In this document: positions 17,156-29,130 of the stretch, piece by piece
Layout of the letters: every line of letters begins with the position of its first letter
How positions within the stretch are numbered: position 1 is the stretch's first letter
Assembly: GCA_050248495.1 (NCBI GenBank)
Contig: JBFWSG010000008.1
Span: 62,001 to 126,000 of the forward strand
Reading direction: 5' to 3'
Source: DASYDU01 sp050248495
GTDB taxonomy: Bacteria > Planctomycetota > Planctomycetia > Pirellulales > Lacipirellulaceae
DNA: 64,000 nt
Notes under the pieces: generated by a model
The model's input: the letters and a program-made list of their open reading frames with translations, nothing else
Databases searched by the model: none
What the model was told of the DNA's origin: nothing
Made by a program: the position numbers and the translations under genes

Positions 17156-18181
17156 ATGGCGAGCATGCGCGCCGTGCAAGTGCCGCGTCCCGGCGGTCCA
17201 TTTGAACTCGTAGAGCGTCCGATACCCGAGCCGGGCCGCGGCAAGGTGCGCATTAAAGTCCGCGCCTGCGGCATTTGCCATAGTGACGCGATCACCAAAG
17301 AGGGTGTGTTTCCCGGGATCCAGTACCCGCGAGTGCCGGGTCATGAGGTCATCGGCGTGATTGACGCCGTGGGCCCGGACGTCCCGGCGCGGTGGACGGC
17401 GGGACAGCACATCGGCGTCGGGTGGCACGCCTGGCACTGCGGAACTTGCGACAATTGCCGCCGCGCCGACTTCTTCGCCTGCTCGACGGGAGTGCAAGTG
17501 ACGGGAATCGCGTTCGATGGCGGATACGCAGAGTACATGATCGCTCCGTTTACGGCGCTCGCGCTCTTGCCCAAGGATTTGACGACCGCCGACGCCGCGC
17601 CCCTCATGTGCGCCGGGCTGACGACGTTCAACGCGCTGCGGAACAGCGGCGCGCGGGGCGGCGACCTCGTGGCAGTTTTGGGCCTCGGCGGACTGGGACA
17701 TCTCGGCGTGCAATACGCGGCGAAAATGGGCTTCCGCACAGCGGCCATTGCGCGCGGCCAGGACAAGGAGTCGTTGGCGCGGGAACTCGGCGCCGCCCAT
17801 TACATCGACAGCCAATCGTTTGATCCGGCGGCCGAGCTACAGAAGCTAGGCGGGGCCAAAGTCGTCCTGGCCACGGTCACCAACGGCCCAGCCATGTCGT
17901 CAACGTTCGGGGGCCTGTCCCCGCGCGGCCGGTTGATGGTGCTCGGCGCCGCGCACGAGCCGCTGGAGGTCCCTCCCCTCACCTTGATCATGGCCCGCCG
18001 CGCGATCGAAGGCTGGTACTCCGGCACGTCGATCGATGCCCAGGAGACGCTCAACTTCAGCGCCCAATCGGGCGTGCACTCGATGAACGAGTTCTTTCCG
18101 TTGGAAAAAGCTACAGAAGCGTACGACCGCATGCTCAGCGGCAAGGCGCGATTCCGCGTCGTATTGACGATGGGGAACTGA
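17156..18181 (+). CDS. zinc-dependent alcohol dehydrogenase, MDR family
   Basis: The 341-residue protein has the catalytic-zinc region CGICHSDAITKEG and VPGHEVIGVIDAVG, the structural-zinc cysteines in CGTCDNCRRADFFAC, and the nucleotide-binding loop GLGGLGHLGVQYAAKMG near residue 180. It resembles class-I-like, Pseudomonas-type NAD(P)-dependent alcohol dehydrogenases that interconvert alcohols and aldehydes. ATG at 17156 has AAGGAG at ideal spacing. It sits 73 bp after dps. Substrate is unknown; with eutBC nearby on the other strand, acetaldehyde reduction is possible but speculative. Confidence 0.92.
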   Translation: MASMRAVQVPRPGGPFELVERPIPEPGRGKVRIKVRACGICHSDAITKEGVFPGIQYPRVPGHEVIGVIDAVGPDVPARWTAGQHIGVGWHAWHCGTCDNCRRADFFACSTGVQVTGIAFDGGYAEYMIAPFTALALLPKDLTTADAAPLMCAGLTTFNALRNSGARGGDLVAVLGLGGLGHLGVQYAAKMGFRTAAIARGQDKESLARELGAAHYIDSQSFDPAAELQKLGGAKVVLATVTNGPAMSSTFGGLSPRGRLMVLGAAHEPLEVPPLTLIMARRAIEGWYSGTSIDAQETLNFSAQSGVHSMNEFFPLEKATEAYDRMLSGKARFRVVLTMGN

Positions 18182-18557
18182 GGGGACTGTAGCCGTCGCG
18201 GATTGCGACTGTGGGCAAGCGCGGAAAGCGTTGCCGCATAGCGATCGCTTAAATGCGTGCCGGTATGGCACAACTCGACGCGAAACGCATCTAGTTTTGC
18301 GTGAATCTCCAGATCGGGGCCGGATGAAATTGCTTGACATTTGACATCGCGGGCGATAGCTTGACAATGCTAGACCTGCCTACCTTGCGCGATGCCCGCA
18401 GCCGAAGCTGCCCGCATTGCGTTCCCACCTTTGATTCTTAACAGCCAGTGTTTGCTGATCGTTGCTCGCGGTGAGCTTCCGCGGTGGACAACGTACCCGC
18501 GGTTTTGGCGCGCTGCGAGAAATTGCGACCGAGTGGTCCGTAACAGGAGTTCTGGCC
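18182..18557. promoter_or_regulatory. 376-bp spacer with three TTGACA hexamers and an inverted repeat
   Basis: No gene is seen here. TTGACA occurs at 18334-18339, 18341-18346 and 18361-18366. The first has a weak -10-like TAGCTT at 17-nt spacing. A perfect inverted repeat GTGCC-GGTAT-GGCAC lies at 18257-18271. The region precedes the four-gene DUF1501/PPC/DUF1549/WD40 operon and must hold its promoter; which TTGACA is used cannot be decided from sequence. Confidence 0.4.
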
Positions 18558-19868
18558 ATGAGCTGTTGCCCAGGCAATGTGATTAGCCGTCGGGGTTTGT
18601 TGCAAGCGGGCGTTTTGGGCGGATTGGGGATTTCCCTTTCCAGCTTCTTCCGAATGGAGGAAGCGCAAGGCGCGCAAAAGTTCTTCGAAAGCAAGGAAGG
18701 CTCGGCGAAGAGCGTGATCTACATCTTCCTGCCGGGCGGCATCGCCCACCAGGAATCGTTCGATCCCAAGCCCTTCGCGCCGCTGGAATACCGCGGACCC
18801 TTGGGAAGCATCGACACCAACGTGCCGGGCGTGCGCGTCAACGAGTTGCTCAAGCAAACGGCCCAGGTTGCGGACAAGATCACGATCTGCCGCTCGATGA
18901 CGCACGGCGAAGCGGCTCACGAGCGCGGCACGCATAACATGTTCACGGGCTACCGGCCGAGCCCCGCGCTGCTCTACCCGAGCTTTGGTGCCGTGGTCTC
19001 GCACGAATTCGGTCCCCGCGCCAACTTGCCGCCGTACGTTTGCATTCCCAACATGCCGGCGCCCTATGCCGGCACCGGCTACTTGAGCTCATCGTACGGA
19101 CCCTTCAGTCTGGGCGACGACCCGGCGCGGGAAGGCTTTCAGGTCCGCGACCTGCAGCTGCCCGGCGGAGTGGATGAAACGCGGTTCACGCGGCGGCGCA
19201 AATTGCTCGACATCGTGAACGATCGGTTCCGGCAGGTCGAGAAATCGGATGCGCTCGATGCGGTCGACACATTCTACAACCGCGCTTACTCGCTGATCAG
19301 CTCGCAGCAGGCGCGCGAAGCATTCGACATCAGCAAGGAGACGGCTGAGATCCGCGACGAATATGGTCGCCACGAAGCGGGCGCGCGGATGCTGATGGCG
19401 CGGCGGCTCGTGGAAGCGGGCGTGCGGTTCGTGACGCTCTCCTACGGCGGCTGGGATATGCACGACAACATTGCGGGCGGCATCCAGGGACAGCTCCCGC
19501 CGTTTGATCAGGCGTTCGCCGCGCTGATTCGCGATCTCGACCGTCGCGGCCTGCTGGACTCGACGCTGGTTTGCGTCACCAGCGAGTTTGGCCGCACGCC
19601 GAAGATCAACGCCACCGGCGGGCGCGACCATTGGCCGAAGGTGTTCAGCATCGTGATGGCCGGCGGCGGCGTGAAGCGGGGCACCGTGTATGGCAGCTCG
19701 GACGCGACCGGCAGCGAGCCGCTGGACAATCCGCTCACGGTCGAAGACTGGGCCACGACGGTTTACAACTGCCTGGGCATCGTCGCCGACAAGGAGTTGC
19801 TCGCGCCCGGCGGGCGGCCAACCGAGATCGTCGACGGGGGAAAGGTCATCCGCGAGCTGTTGGTATGA
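18558..19868 (+). CDS. Tat-exported DUF1501 protein
   Basis: The 436-residue protein starts MSCCPGNVISRRGLLQAGVL, a twin-arginine signal. DUF1501 signatures are SVIYIFLPGGIAHQESFDPK, TICRSMTHGEAAHERGTHNM, GVRFVTLSYGGWDMHDNI, LVCVTSEFGRTPKINATGGR and HWPKVFSIVMAGGGV. AGGAG lies just upstream of ATG 18558. It is shorter than, and quite diverged from, the DUF1501 protein at 11459. The stop overlaps the next start (ATGA), making it first in a tightly coupled four-gene operon. The family is clear; the function is not established. Confidence 0.9.
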   Translation: MSCCPGNVISRRGLLQAGVLGGLGISLSSFFRMEEAQGAQKFFESKEGSAKSVIYIFLPGGIAHQESFDPKPFAPLEYRGPLGSIDTNVPGVRVNELLKQTAQVADKITICRSMTHGEAAHERGTHNMFTGYRPSPALLYPSFGAVVSHEFGPRANLPPYVCIPNMPAPYAGTGYLSSSYGPFSLGDDPAREGFQVRDLQLPGGVDETRFTRRRKLLDIVNDRFRQVEKSDALDAVDTFYNRAYSLISSQQAREAFDISKETAEIRDEYGRHEAGARMLMARRLVEAGVRFVTLSYGGWDMHDNIAGGIQGQLPPFDQAFAALIRDLDRRGLLDSTLVCVTSEFGRTPKINATGGRDHWPKVFSIVMAGGGVKRGTVYGSSDATGSEPLDNPLTVEDWATTVYNCLGIVADKELLAPGGRPTEIVDGGKVIRELLV

Positions 19869-22296
19869 GTGGCCTTACCCACCGATCCAATGTCGCCGCT
19901 GCTATTTTGGTCGCGGCGTGTCTGTGCGGCGCAGCGGCTTGGGCCGCGTCGCCGCAACTGGCCGCAATCGTGCCGCCGGGCGTACAGCGCGCGGGCGAGC
20001 GGATGCTGACTTTCACTGGTGCCCGGCTGGGCGACGTGGAAGAAGTGTTGCTCTACGATGGCGGCGTCACCGTCAGCAAGCTCGAGAAGGTCGATCCGCA
20101 GAATGTGCGCGTGACGGTTGCCGTGGCGGACGACTGCCGTCTGGGCGAACACCTGGCCCAGCTCCGCACGCGGACCGGCATCTCGGATTACCGTTCGTTC
20201 TTTATCGGCGCCTTGCCGACGGTCGAAGAGCAGGAGCCCAACAGCGAGTTCGATGCGCCGCAGCGGATCGAAAAGAACGTGACCGTGGCGGGCGTGCTGC
20301 AGAATGAGGACGCCGACTACTACCTCATCAGCTGCAAGAAGGGAGAGCGCATCTCGGTCGAAGTGGAGGGGATTCGCCTGGGCCAGGCTTTCTTCGATCC
20401 GTTCTTGTCGATCGCCGACTCGAAGCGCTTCGAGCTCTCGTCGTGCGACGACACGGCGTTGGCGAAGCAGGATGGCTATCTATCGGTTGTGATCCCGGAG
20501 GACGGCGAATATACGGTGCTGCTGCGGGAGAGCTCGTATCGCGGCGCCGACAACTGCAGGTATCGGTTGCACGTGGGCAACTTTCCGCGACCGACCGTGG
20601 CCTATCCGGCGGGCGCTCAGCGCGGCGAGCAAGTGAAGGTCCAACTGTTGGGAGACGCGGGCGGGCCCATGGAGCAGACCGTAACCGCGCCGACCGACGC
20701 GGATGCGCGACAGGAGATTTTCGCGCAGGACGACCGCGGCATCTCGCCGTCGCCGGTGCCGTTTCGCGCGTCGAGTGCCGGCAACATCCTCGAAGCGGAG
20801 CCCAACGATGCGTTCGAAGCGGCGACGAACGCGGAGCTGCCGCTGGCGCTCAACGGCCGGATGGATCGACCCGCCGACGTCGACGTCTTCAAGTTCGCGG
20901 CGAAGAAGGATCAGGTCTGGGAGATCGAGTGCTACGGCCGGCGGGTCGGTTCGCCGGTCGACACGGTGGTAGAGCTCTACAACGCTGACAAGGCGCAGAT
21001 CGCGGCAAACGACGACGCCCGCGGCCAGGACAGTTATTTTCGGTGGCAGGTTCCCGCGGACGGCGAATACTTCCTCCGCGTCCGCGATCACTTGGGACAG
21101 GCGGGCGAAACCTACGTGTATCGCGTCGAGTTGACGCCGGTCATGCCATCGTTGAAGCTCGGCATCCCGCGCGTCGATCGTTATTCGCAGACACGGCAGT
21201 CGATCGTCGTCCCGCGCGGCAATCGCTACGGCGCATTGATCCTCGGGACGCGGATGGATTTTGGCGGGCCGGTTCAGCTCGCAGGCGACGAAATTCTGCC
21301 CGGCGTGAAGCGCGATGCGCGCGAGATGCATCCGAATCTGAACTTGATGCCGGTCGTGTTCGAGGCGACCGAGGATGCTCCGGTCGAAGGCAAATTGATC
21401 GATCTCCGCGGCAAGCTGGCCGACCCGAATCAAGCGGCCTTGGAGGGCGGCTTCGAGAACGTCGCGGACTTCGTGCTAGGGGAACCGAACAACGCAGTTT
21501 ACGTCGCTGGCACGGCCCGCAAGGTGCCCGTCGCCGTGACCGAGAAGGTGCCGTTTCATTTGGAGATCGTGCAGCCCAAGGTGCCGCTGGTCCGCAATGG
21601 GACGATGAGCTTGAAGGTCGTCGTGCGACGGGATGAGGGTTTTGACAAGCCGGTTCATCTGGAATTTCCCTTCTCGCCGCCCGGCGTCGGCGCGGCGGGC
21701 GCGGTCGATGTCCCGGCGGGGCAGGGCGAGGGCGCCTATCCGCTGAACGCCAACGGCGACGCGATGGTCGGCAAGTGGCCGGTGATGGTGATCGGCGCGG
21801 CCGACGTCGACGGGCAGGCGTGGGTCTCTTCGCAGTTGGCGGAACTCGAGATCGCAGTGGCCCCCGTCGTCGCTGAGGTAAAGCGGGCGGCGTGCGAGCA
21901 GGGGCAAGCGACAAAATTGTTCGCCACGCTGACGCACAACGCGCCGTTCGAGGGAACGGCGCAAATTCAGTTGCTGGGTCTGCCGCCGGGCGTATCGGCC
22001 GCTCCGGTCGAATTCAACAAGGACACGGCCGAAGTTGCCTTCGATGTGAAGACGACGGGCGAAACGCCGGTGGGCAGTCATAAGACATTGTTCTGCCAGG
22101 CGACGATCACGCAGCAGGGCGAGCCGATCGTGGCGACGATCGGCACGACGGAATTGCAGGTGAGCGCCCCGCCGGCCAATGCGCCGCCCGCCGCCGCACC
22201 GGCCGAAACCGCTCAGGCCGCCGCGCCCGCCGCCAAGCCGCTTTCGCGGCTGCAGCAGTTGCGGGCCCAAGTGGTCAGCGCGAAAGGAGGCACGCC

Positions 22297-22300
<4 letters not shown>
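19865..22300 (+). CDS. exported protein with pre-peptidase C-terminal (PPC) domains
   Basis: The 811-residue protein has a signal peptide (AAAILVAACLCGAAAWA). An IPT/immunoglobulin-like N-terminal region (PPGVQRAGERMLTFTGARLG) is followed by two PPC-type beta domains that start at the hallmark phrases EEQEPNSEFDAPQRIEKNVT (about 120) and LEAEPNDAFEAATNAELPLA (about 310), each with AD(Y/V)(Y/D)-type cores and a GEY(T/F)-L-R strand. Further beta-rich domains cover 450-760, then an Ala/Pro-rich tail. PPC modules occur in secreted proteins and probably aid export or binding. ATG at 19865 overlaps the upstream stop, and the next ATG overlaps this stop. No catalytic domain is visible. Confidence 0.87.
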
Positions 22301-24732
<2,432 letters not shown>

Positions 24733-24755
24733 CCGCCTGGCAGCTTGTATTCTGT

Positions 24756-27017
24756 ATGATCGAACAGCTACGAACCACGTCATTCCTTCGCTTGCTGAGT
24801 GCCGCCGCGGCGACGCTCGTCTTGGCGTCGCTCGTCTTGGAATCGACGGTGCTGGCGGACGAGAAGGTCACGTACGACAAACACCTCGTCCCGATCCTGC
24901 GGCAGCGGTGCGGTGCGTGCCACAGCCCGACGTCGCGCAAGGGCGATCTGGATGTGACCACCTACTTCGGATTGATGCAGGGCGGCGGATCGGGCGCGGT
25001 GATCGAGCCGGGCGATCCCGACGGCAGCTACTTGTACTCGCTGGTGACACACGAAGCGGAACCGTTCATGCCGCAGAACGCGGACAAGATTCCCGACGGC
25101 GAAATCGAGATCCTGCGCCGCTGGATCGAGGGCGGCGCGCTGGAAAACGACAACAGCCAGGCCAAGAAACCTAAGGCCCGCAAGCTCGCGGCGGTCGAGG
25201 TGGCGCCGGGCGCAAAACCAGACGTGATTCCGCTGCCGCCGCGGATGGTGCTCGAACCCAGCTTCCCAACCCAGCATGCGCCGATGGCGCGATCGCTCGC
25301 CACCAGTCCCTGGGCGCCGCTGGTGGCGATTGCGGGACAGCGGCAAGTGCTGCTGTACGACACGAAGACTCTGGAGCTGGTGGGTGTCTTCCCGTTCCCG
25401 GAAGGCCAGCCAAACGTCGTGCGGTTCAGCAGCGACGGGGCGCTCCTGCTCGCGGGCGGCGGACATCCGGCGGCCAGCGGCAAGGTGGTGGTGTGGGACG
25501 TCGCCACGGGGGAGCGCGTCTTTGAGGTGGGCGATGAGCTGGACGCGGTGTTGGCGGCGGACATCAGTGCCGATCACTCGCAAGTCGCGCTCGGCGGACC
25601 GCAGCGCGTGGTCCGCGTGTATTCGACGGAAACTGGCGATTTGCTCTACGAGCTCAACAAGCACACCGACTGGGTGCTCGACGTCGAATTCAGCCCGGAT
25701 GGAGTGCTGCTGGCCACGGCCGACCGCAGCAGCGGGCTCTATTTATGGGAGGCCCGCACGGGGCATGAGTACCTGACGCTCAACGGTCACACTGGCGCTG
25801 TCACGTCCCTCTCCTGGCGGTCGGACTCCAACCTGCTCGCGTCTGGTTCCGAAGATGGCACGGTGCGGTTGTGGGAGCCTGAGAACGGCACGCAAGTCAA
25901 GAATTGGAACGCCCAGGCAGCCGTTTTGTCGCTCGAGTTTGCCCGCGATGGCCGGCTGGTCACGGGAGGGAGAGACCAAATCGCGCGGCTCTGGGACGCG
26001 GAGGGTAAACAGTTGGCCGCTTCGGCGGCGCTGGGTGACGTCGTGGTGAGCGCGAGCTACTGTGACGAGACGAATCGCATCATCGCCGGCAATTGGAACG
26101 GCGCTGTTCACACTTACGAGGCGGCGAATGCGGCCGACGCGGGCGAGCTGCTGACGAATCCTCCGACGCTTGATGCACGGCTGCAGGCCGCGCGGCAGTT
26201 AGCCCAGGAGACGTCGGCCGCCTCGCAACCGCTGGTCGAGGCCCGAACGAAAGCGATGGCGGAAGTCACAGCCGCTCAAACGGCGCTGGCCTCGGCTAAA
26301 GCGGAGGCCGAGAAACTTCACAAGGAAGCCGATGACTTGTCGACTCAGGCAAATCAGTTGAATCAGGCGCGCACCGAAAATGACGCGGAGAGAAGCCAGA
26401 GCGCGACGACGCTGGAAAACATCCGCGGGGCATTGCCACTACTCTCCGAGACGTTGCGGCAACTGACCGAGGCCTCCGCAAAGCTCACGAACGATGCGAC
26501 CATTGCCGAAATATCGCGGCAACTTACCGAGAAGCTGCAAAGCTTGGACGCGCAGTCGGCCGAATTGCAGACGAAAATGACGCAGCTGACGGAGACGATC
26601 GATTCGCTCGACGCGCAGGTCAAGGACCTCGGCGTCCGTGTGGAGGCCGCCGGCCAGCAGTCAAAGGCCGCCGACGAACGTCTCGCGGCCGCCCAGACCC
26701 AGGCCGACAGCCTGGCAACCGCTGCCGACGCGGCGCGACAGGCGGCGGAAGCTGCCGAAACGCAATCCGCCGAAGCCCAGCGGCAAGTCGAACGCTGGCA
26801 AGGCGAAATTGCCTTCCGGGATCAAATCGCCGCGTTCGAGGAAAAGCTGAAGCAGGCTCAGCAAGTTGCCGTGGAGCGTGAGGCCGATCTCGATCGTGCG
26901 AATACCGAGATGGCAGGCGCTCAGAAGAAAGTCGACGACGCCAAAGCGGCGAACAACGACGCGGCCCGCGCGATCACTCAAATCCGCGACGAAATCGCAC
27001 ACGCCCGGGGAAAATAG
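24756..27017 (+). CDS. planctomycete cytochrome c domain + WD40 propeller + coiled-coil protein
   Basis: The 753-residue protein has a signal peptide (LLSAAAATLVLASLVLESTVLA), then a planctomycete-type cytochrome domain with CGACHSPTSRKGDLD and the trailing RRWIEGGAL (about 30-140). Residues 190-480 contain WD40 blades such as VVVWDVATGERVFEV, GLYLWEARTGHEYLTLNGHT and SGSEDGTVRLWEPE. From about 500 to the end the protein is almost wholly heptad-like and rich in Ala, Glu, Gln and Lys, a long coiled coil. It is the last gene of the operon; ATG 24756 is chosen for the signal peptide, though the ribosome site is weak. It would display a rod on a redox/propeller head outside the cytoplasmic membrane (inference). 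Confidence 0.85.
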   Translation: MIEQLRTTSFLRLLSAAAATLVLASLVLESTVLADEKVTYDKHLVPILRQRCGACHSPTSRKGDLDVTTYFGLMQGGGSGAVIEPGDPDGSYLYSLVTHEAEPFMPQNADKIPDGEIEILRRWIEGGALENDNSQAKKPKARKLAAVEVAPGAKPDVIPLPPRMVLEPSFPTQHAPMARSLATSPWAPLVAIAGQRQVLLYDTKTLELVGVFPFPEGQPNVVRFSSDGALLLAGGGHPAASGKVVVWDVATGERVFEVGDELDAVLAADISADHSQVALGGPQRVVRVYSTETGDLLYELNKHTDWVLDVEFSPDGVLLATADRSSGLYLWEARTGHEYLTLNGHTGAVTSLSWRSDSNLLASGSEDGTVRLWEPENGTQVKNWNAQAAVLSLEFARDGRLVTGGRDQIARLWDAEGKQLAASAALGDVVVSASYCDETNRIIAGNWNGAVHTYEAANAADAGELLTNPPTLDARLQAARQLAQETSAASQPLVEARTKAMAEVTAAQTALASAKAEAEKLHKEADDLSTQANQLNQARTENDAERSQSATTLENIRGALPLLSETLRQLTEASAKLTNDATIAEISRQLTEKLQSLDAQSAELQTKMTQLTETIDSLDAQVKDLGVRVEAAGQQSKAADERLAAAQTQADSLATAADAARQAAEAAETQSAEAQRQVERWQGEIAFRDQIAAFEEKLKQAQQVAVEREADLDRANTEMAGAQKKVDDAKAANNDAARAITQIRDEIAHARGK

Positions 27018-27066
27018 TAATCGCGTCCGGTTAATTGGCTTTTGCCAGCTTCCGTTACGCTCCATT

Positions 27067-29094
27067 CTATTGAGCAGCGCCGTTCAGCTTCGAGGTGGGA
27101 CGAAGGATTCCCACCCAGCCTCCTCCGGGCGCAAGCGGCAGCGAAATCTCGTCGCCTGAGGTGACGACTCGACTGTTGTACGAGAAGTCCTGGGCATTTC
27201 GATCTGCATTGATGCCGTCGCTCCACGATTCCAGTCGGTAGGTTCCTTCGGCAAGAAAGTCGAGATCGAGGTCGAATCGGCGACGATCCCAGTTGATCAT
27301 TGCCCCGACGAACCAGTCGTCGCCCGACCGCCGTGCGACCACGACATACTCCCCGACTTGCGCGCGGAGCACTTGCGTGTCGTCCCACACAGTCGGCACG
27401 GCGGACAAGAATTTCATGCACTGCGGTTCCTTTCGGTACGCCGTCGGGCTATCGGCGAGCATTTGCAGCGGGCTCTCGTACACGACGTACATCGCCAGCT
27501 GGTGGCAGCGGGTGCCCAGGCTCATCGGATGGTCCACGATCCAGCGATAGTTTTCGCGGTTGGCGTTCCGCATCGCGCCGGGCGTAAAGTCGAGCGGCCC
27601 GGCGACCATGCGAATGAACGGGAGCACGAGTTCCTGATCGGGGTTTGCCCGCTGATCGCCCCACTTGTACTGCTCCAAGCCGTTGACGCCCTCGTAGGTC
27701 ATCACATTTGGATAAGGGCGATTGAGGCCGGTCGGCTTGCAGGCGCCGTGGAAGTCGACCATTAGATGGTGTTTGGCGGCTTCCTTGGCGACGCGGTGGT
27801 AGTACTCGATCATCCACTGGTCGTCGCGCTGGAGGAAATCGACTTTGATCCCGGCGACGCCAAGCTTCTCAAACCGCTCAAGCGCGGGATCGAGCTGTTC
27901 GTCGAGCGCGTTCCAGAGCACCCACAGCAACACGCCCACTTTCTTTTCGTGCGCGTAGCGGACGATCTCGGGCAAGTCGACGTCCGGATTCTCGTGCAGG
28001 ATGTCGGTCGTCGAGGCGGTCCAACCCTCATCCAACAAAATGTACTGCAGGTTGTACTCGGCGGCGAAATCGATGAAGTACTTGTACGTTTCGGTGTTGA
28101 CGCCGGCGCGAAAATCGACGCCCGTCAGATCGATGCCGTTCCACCAGTCCCAGGCGACTTTCCCCGGCTTGATCCAGTCGGCCGAGTCGATGGCCAGCGG
28201 CGGAGCCAGCTCGTAGATCAGTTCCGACTCGACCAAGTCGGCGTCGTTTTCGGACACGATCATTACGCGCCAGGGAAAGGTCCGAGTGCCGGCGGTCTTG
28301 GCTAAGTAGTCCGCGGCCTTGGAAACGGGCGCGCTGCGGTCGTCCGTGAGCTTGGCCTCGAGCGGATAGGGAGCAAATTTCCCCACGAGTCCGGCGACGC
28401 CGTCCCCCGCGCCGCGCAGAAACATGCCTGGGTACGAACGGAGGTCGGATTCGGAGATGAACACCTTCCGCCCTTCGCCCAAGTCGACGAGCGTACCGGT
28501 CGAGCAGAAACGATTGTTGCCGATCGACTTGAGCTGTTCGTATTTGTAGACGCGCTCCTGGTGCGTAAACATGCTCTCTTCTTCGGGAAACCAGATATGA
28601 GGTTCGCCGGCGAAGAGGAACTCGGCCCGCTCATCGGTGACGTGAATGTCGCCGGCTCGAGCGGTTTCCCAGCGGTAGGCGACGCCGTCGTCGTAGGCGC
28701 GAAACGCAAGTCGGGAGTCGTCCGGAAAATGAAGAACGAGCTCGTTGTAATTCACCGTCCGTTGGCGATACTTGCGCGGGACGGGAAAGTCGATCTCTTC
28801 CGTCTTGGATTGCGTCGTGGCGCGGATTTCGCCGCCCTGCTTTGCGATCCACTCGCTCTTGCCGACGAGCAAGTCGATTTTCGAGGGTGCGATGATTGTT
28901 TCGCCGCGGAGTTGGACGGAATACGAAATGCCGTCACCTTGTTCGACTCGCACTTCCAGCCGGCCATTGGGCGAGGAAAGCTGCCAGGATGTCTCGGCAC
29001 CGATTGCCAGCCCCTGCATCGCAAACGTAAGTAATGCGAGCAGTGCAGCTCGCAGGCCGGCACTCCTACCGTGATGAAATCGTGGGAATTGCAT
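27067..29094 (-). CDS. glycoside hydrolase family 97 exo-alpha-glycosidase
   Basis: The 675-residue protein has a signal peptide (LRAALLALLTFAMQGLAIGA). It shows the GH97 layout: an N-terminal beta-supersandwich (WQLSSPNGRLEVRVEQGDGI), a TIM barrel with WDWWNGIDLTGVDFRAGVNT, YILLDEGWTASTTDIL, LGVAGIKVDFLQRDDQW, MVDFHGACKPTGLNRPYPNV and MTYEGVNGLEQYKW, and a C-terminal beta domain (GDDWFVGAMINWDRRRFDLD). GH97 includes inverting alpha-glucosidases and retaining alpha-galactosidases; the Asp of IKVDF sits where the retaining nucleophile is expected, but I cannot settle the mechanism. It ends the L-fucose operon, 36 bp after an SDR gene, so it may trim alpha-linked branches from fucose-containing glycans. 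Confidence 0.9.
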   Translation of the reverse strand: MQFPRFHHGRSAGLRAALLALLTFAMQGLAIGAETSWQLSSPNGRLEVRVEQGDGISYSVQLRGETIIAPSKIDLLVGKSEWIAKQGGEIRATTQSKTEEIDFPVPRKYRQRTVNYNELVLHFPDDSRLAFRAYDDGVAYRWETARAGDIHVTDERAEFLFAGEPHIWFPEEESMFTHQERVYKYEQLKSIGNNRFCSTGTLVDLGEGRKVFISESDLRSYPGMFLRGAGDGVAGLVGKFAPYPLEAKLTDDRSAPVSKAADYLAKTAGTRTFPWRVMIVSENDADLVESELIYELAPPLAIDSADWIKPGKVAWDWWNGIDLTGVDFRAGVNTETYKYFIDFAAEYNLQYILLDEGWTASTTDILHENPDVDLPEIVRYAHEKKVGVLLWVLWNALDEQLDPALERFEKLGVAGIKVDFLQRDDQWMIEYYHRVAKEAAKHHLMVDFHGACKPTGLNRPYPNVMTYEGVNGLEQYKWGDQRANPDQELVLPFIRMVAGPLDFTPGAMRNANRENYRWIVDHPMSLGTRCHQLAMYVVYESPLQMLADSPTAYRKEPQCMKFLSAVPTVWDDTQVLRAQVGEYVVVARRSGDDWFVGAMINWDRRRFDLDLDFLAEGTYRLESWSDGINADRNAQDFSYNSRVVTSGDEISLPLAPGGGWVGILRPTSKLNGAAQ

Positions 29095-29130
29095 CGGGAT
29101 CTTCTCTGTTCCAATCGCAGGTTGTGATCG

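Noticed and set aside
18241..18248. GCGATCGC octamer as a HIP1-like repeat
   Set aside because: A single copy in a G+C-rich genome is not informative.
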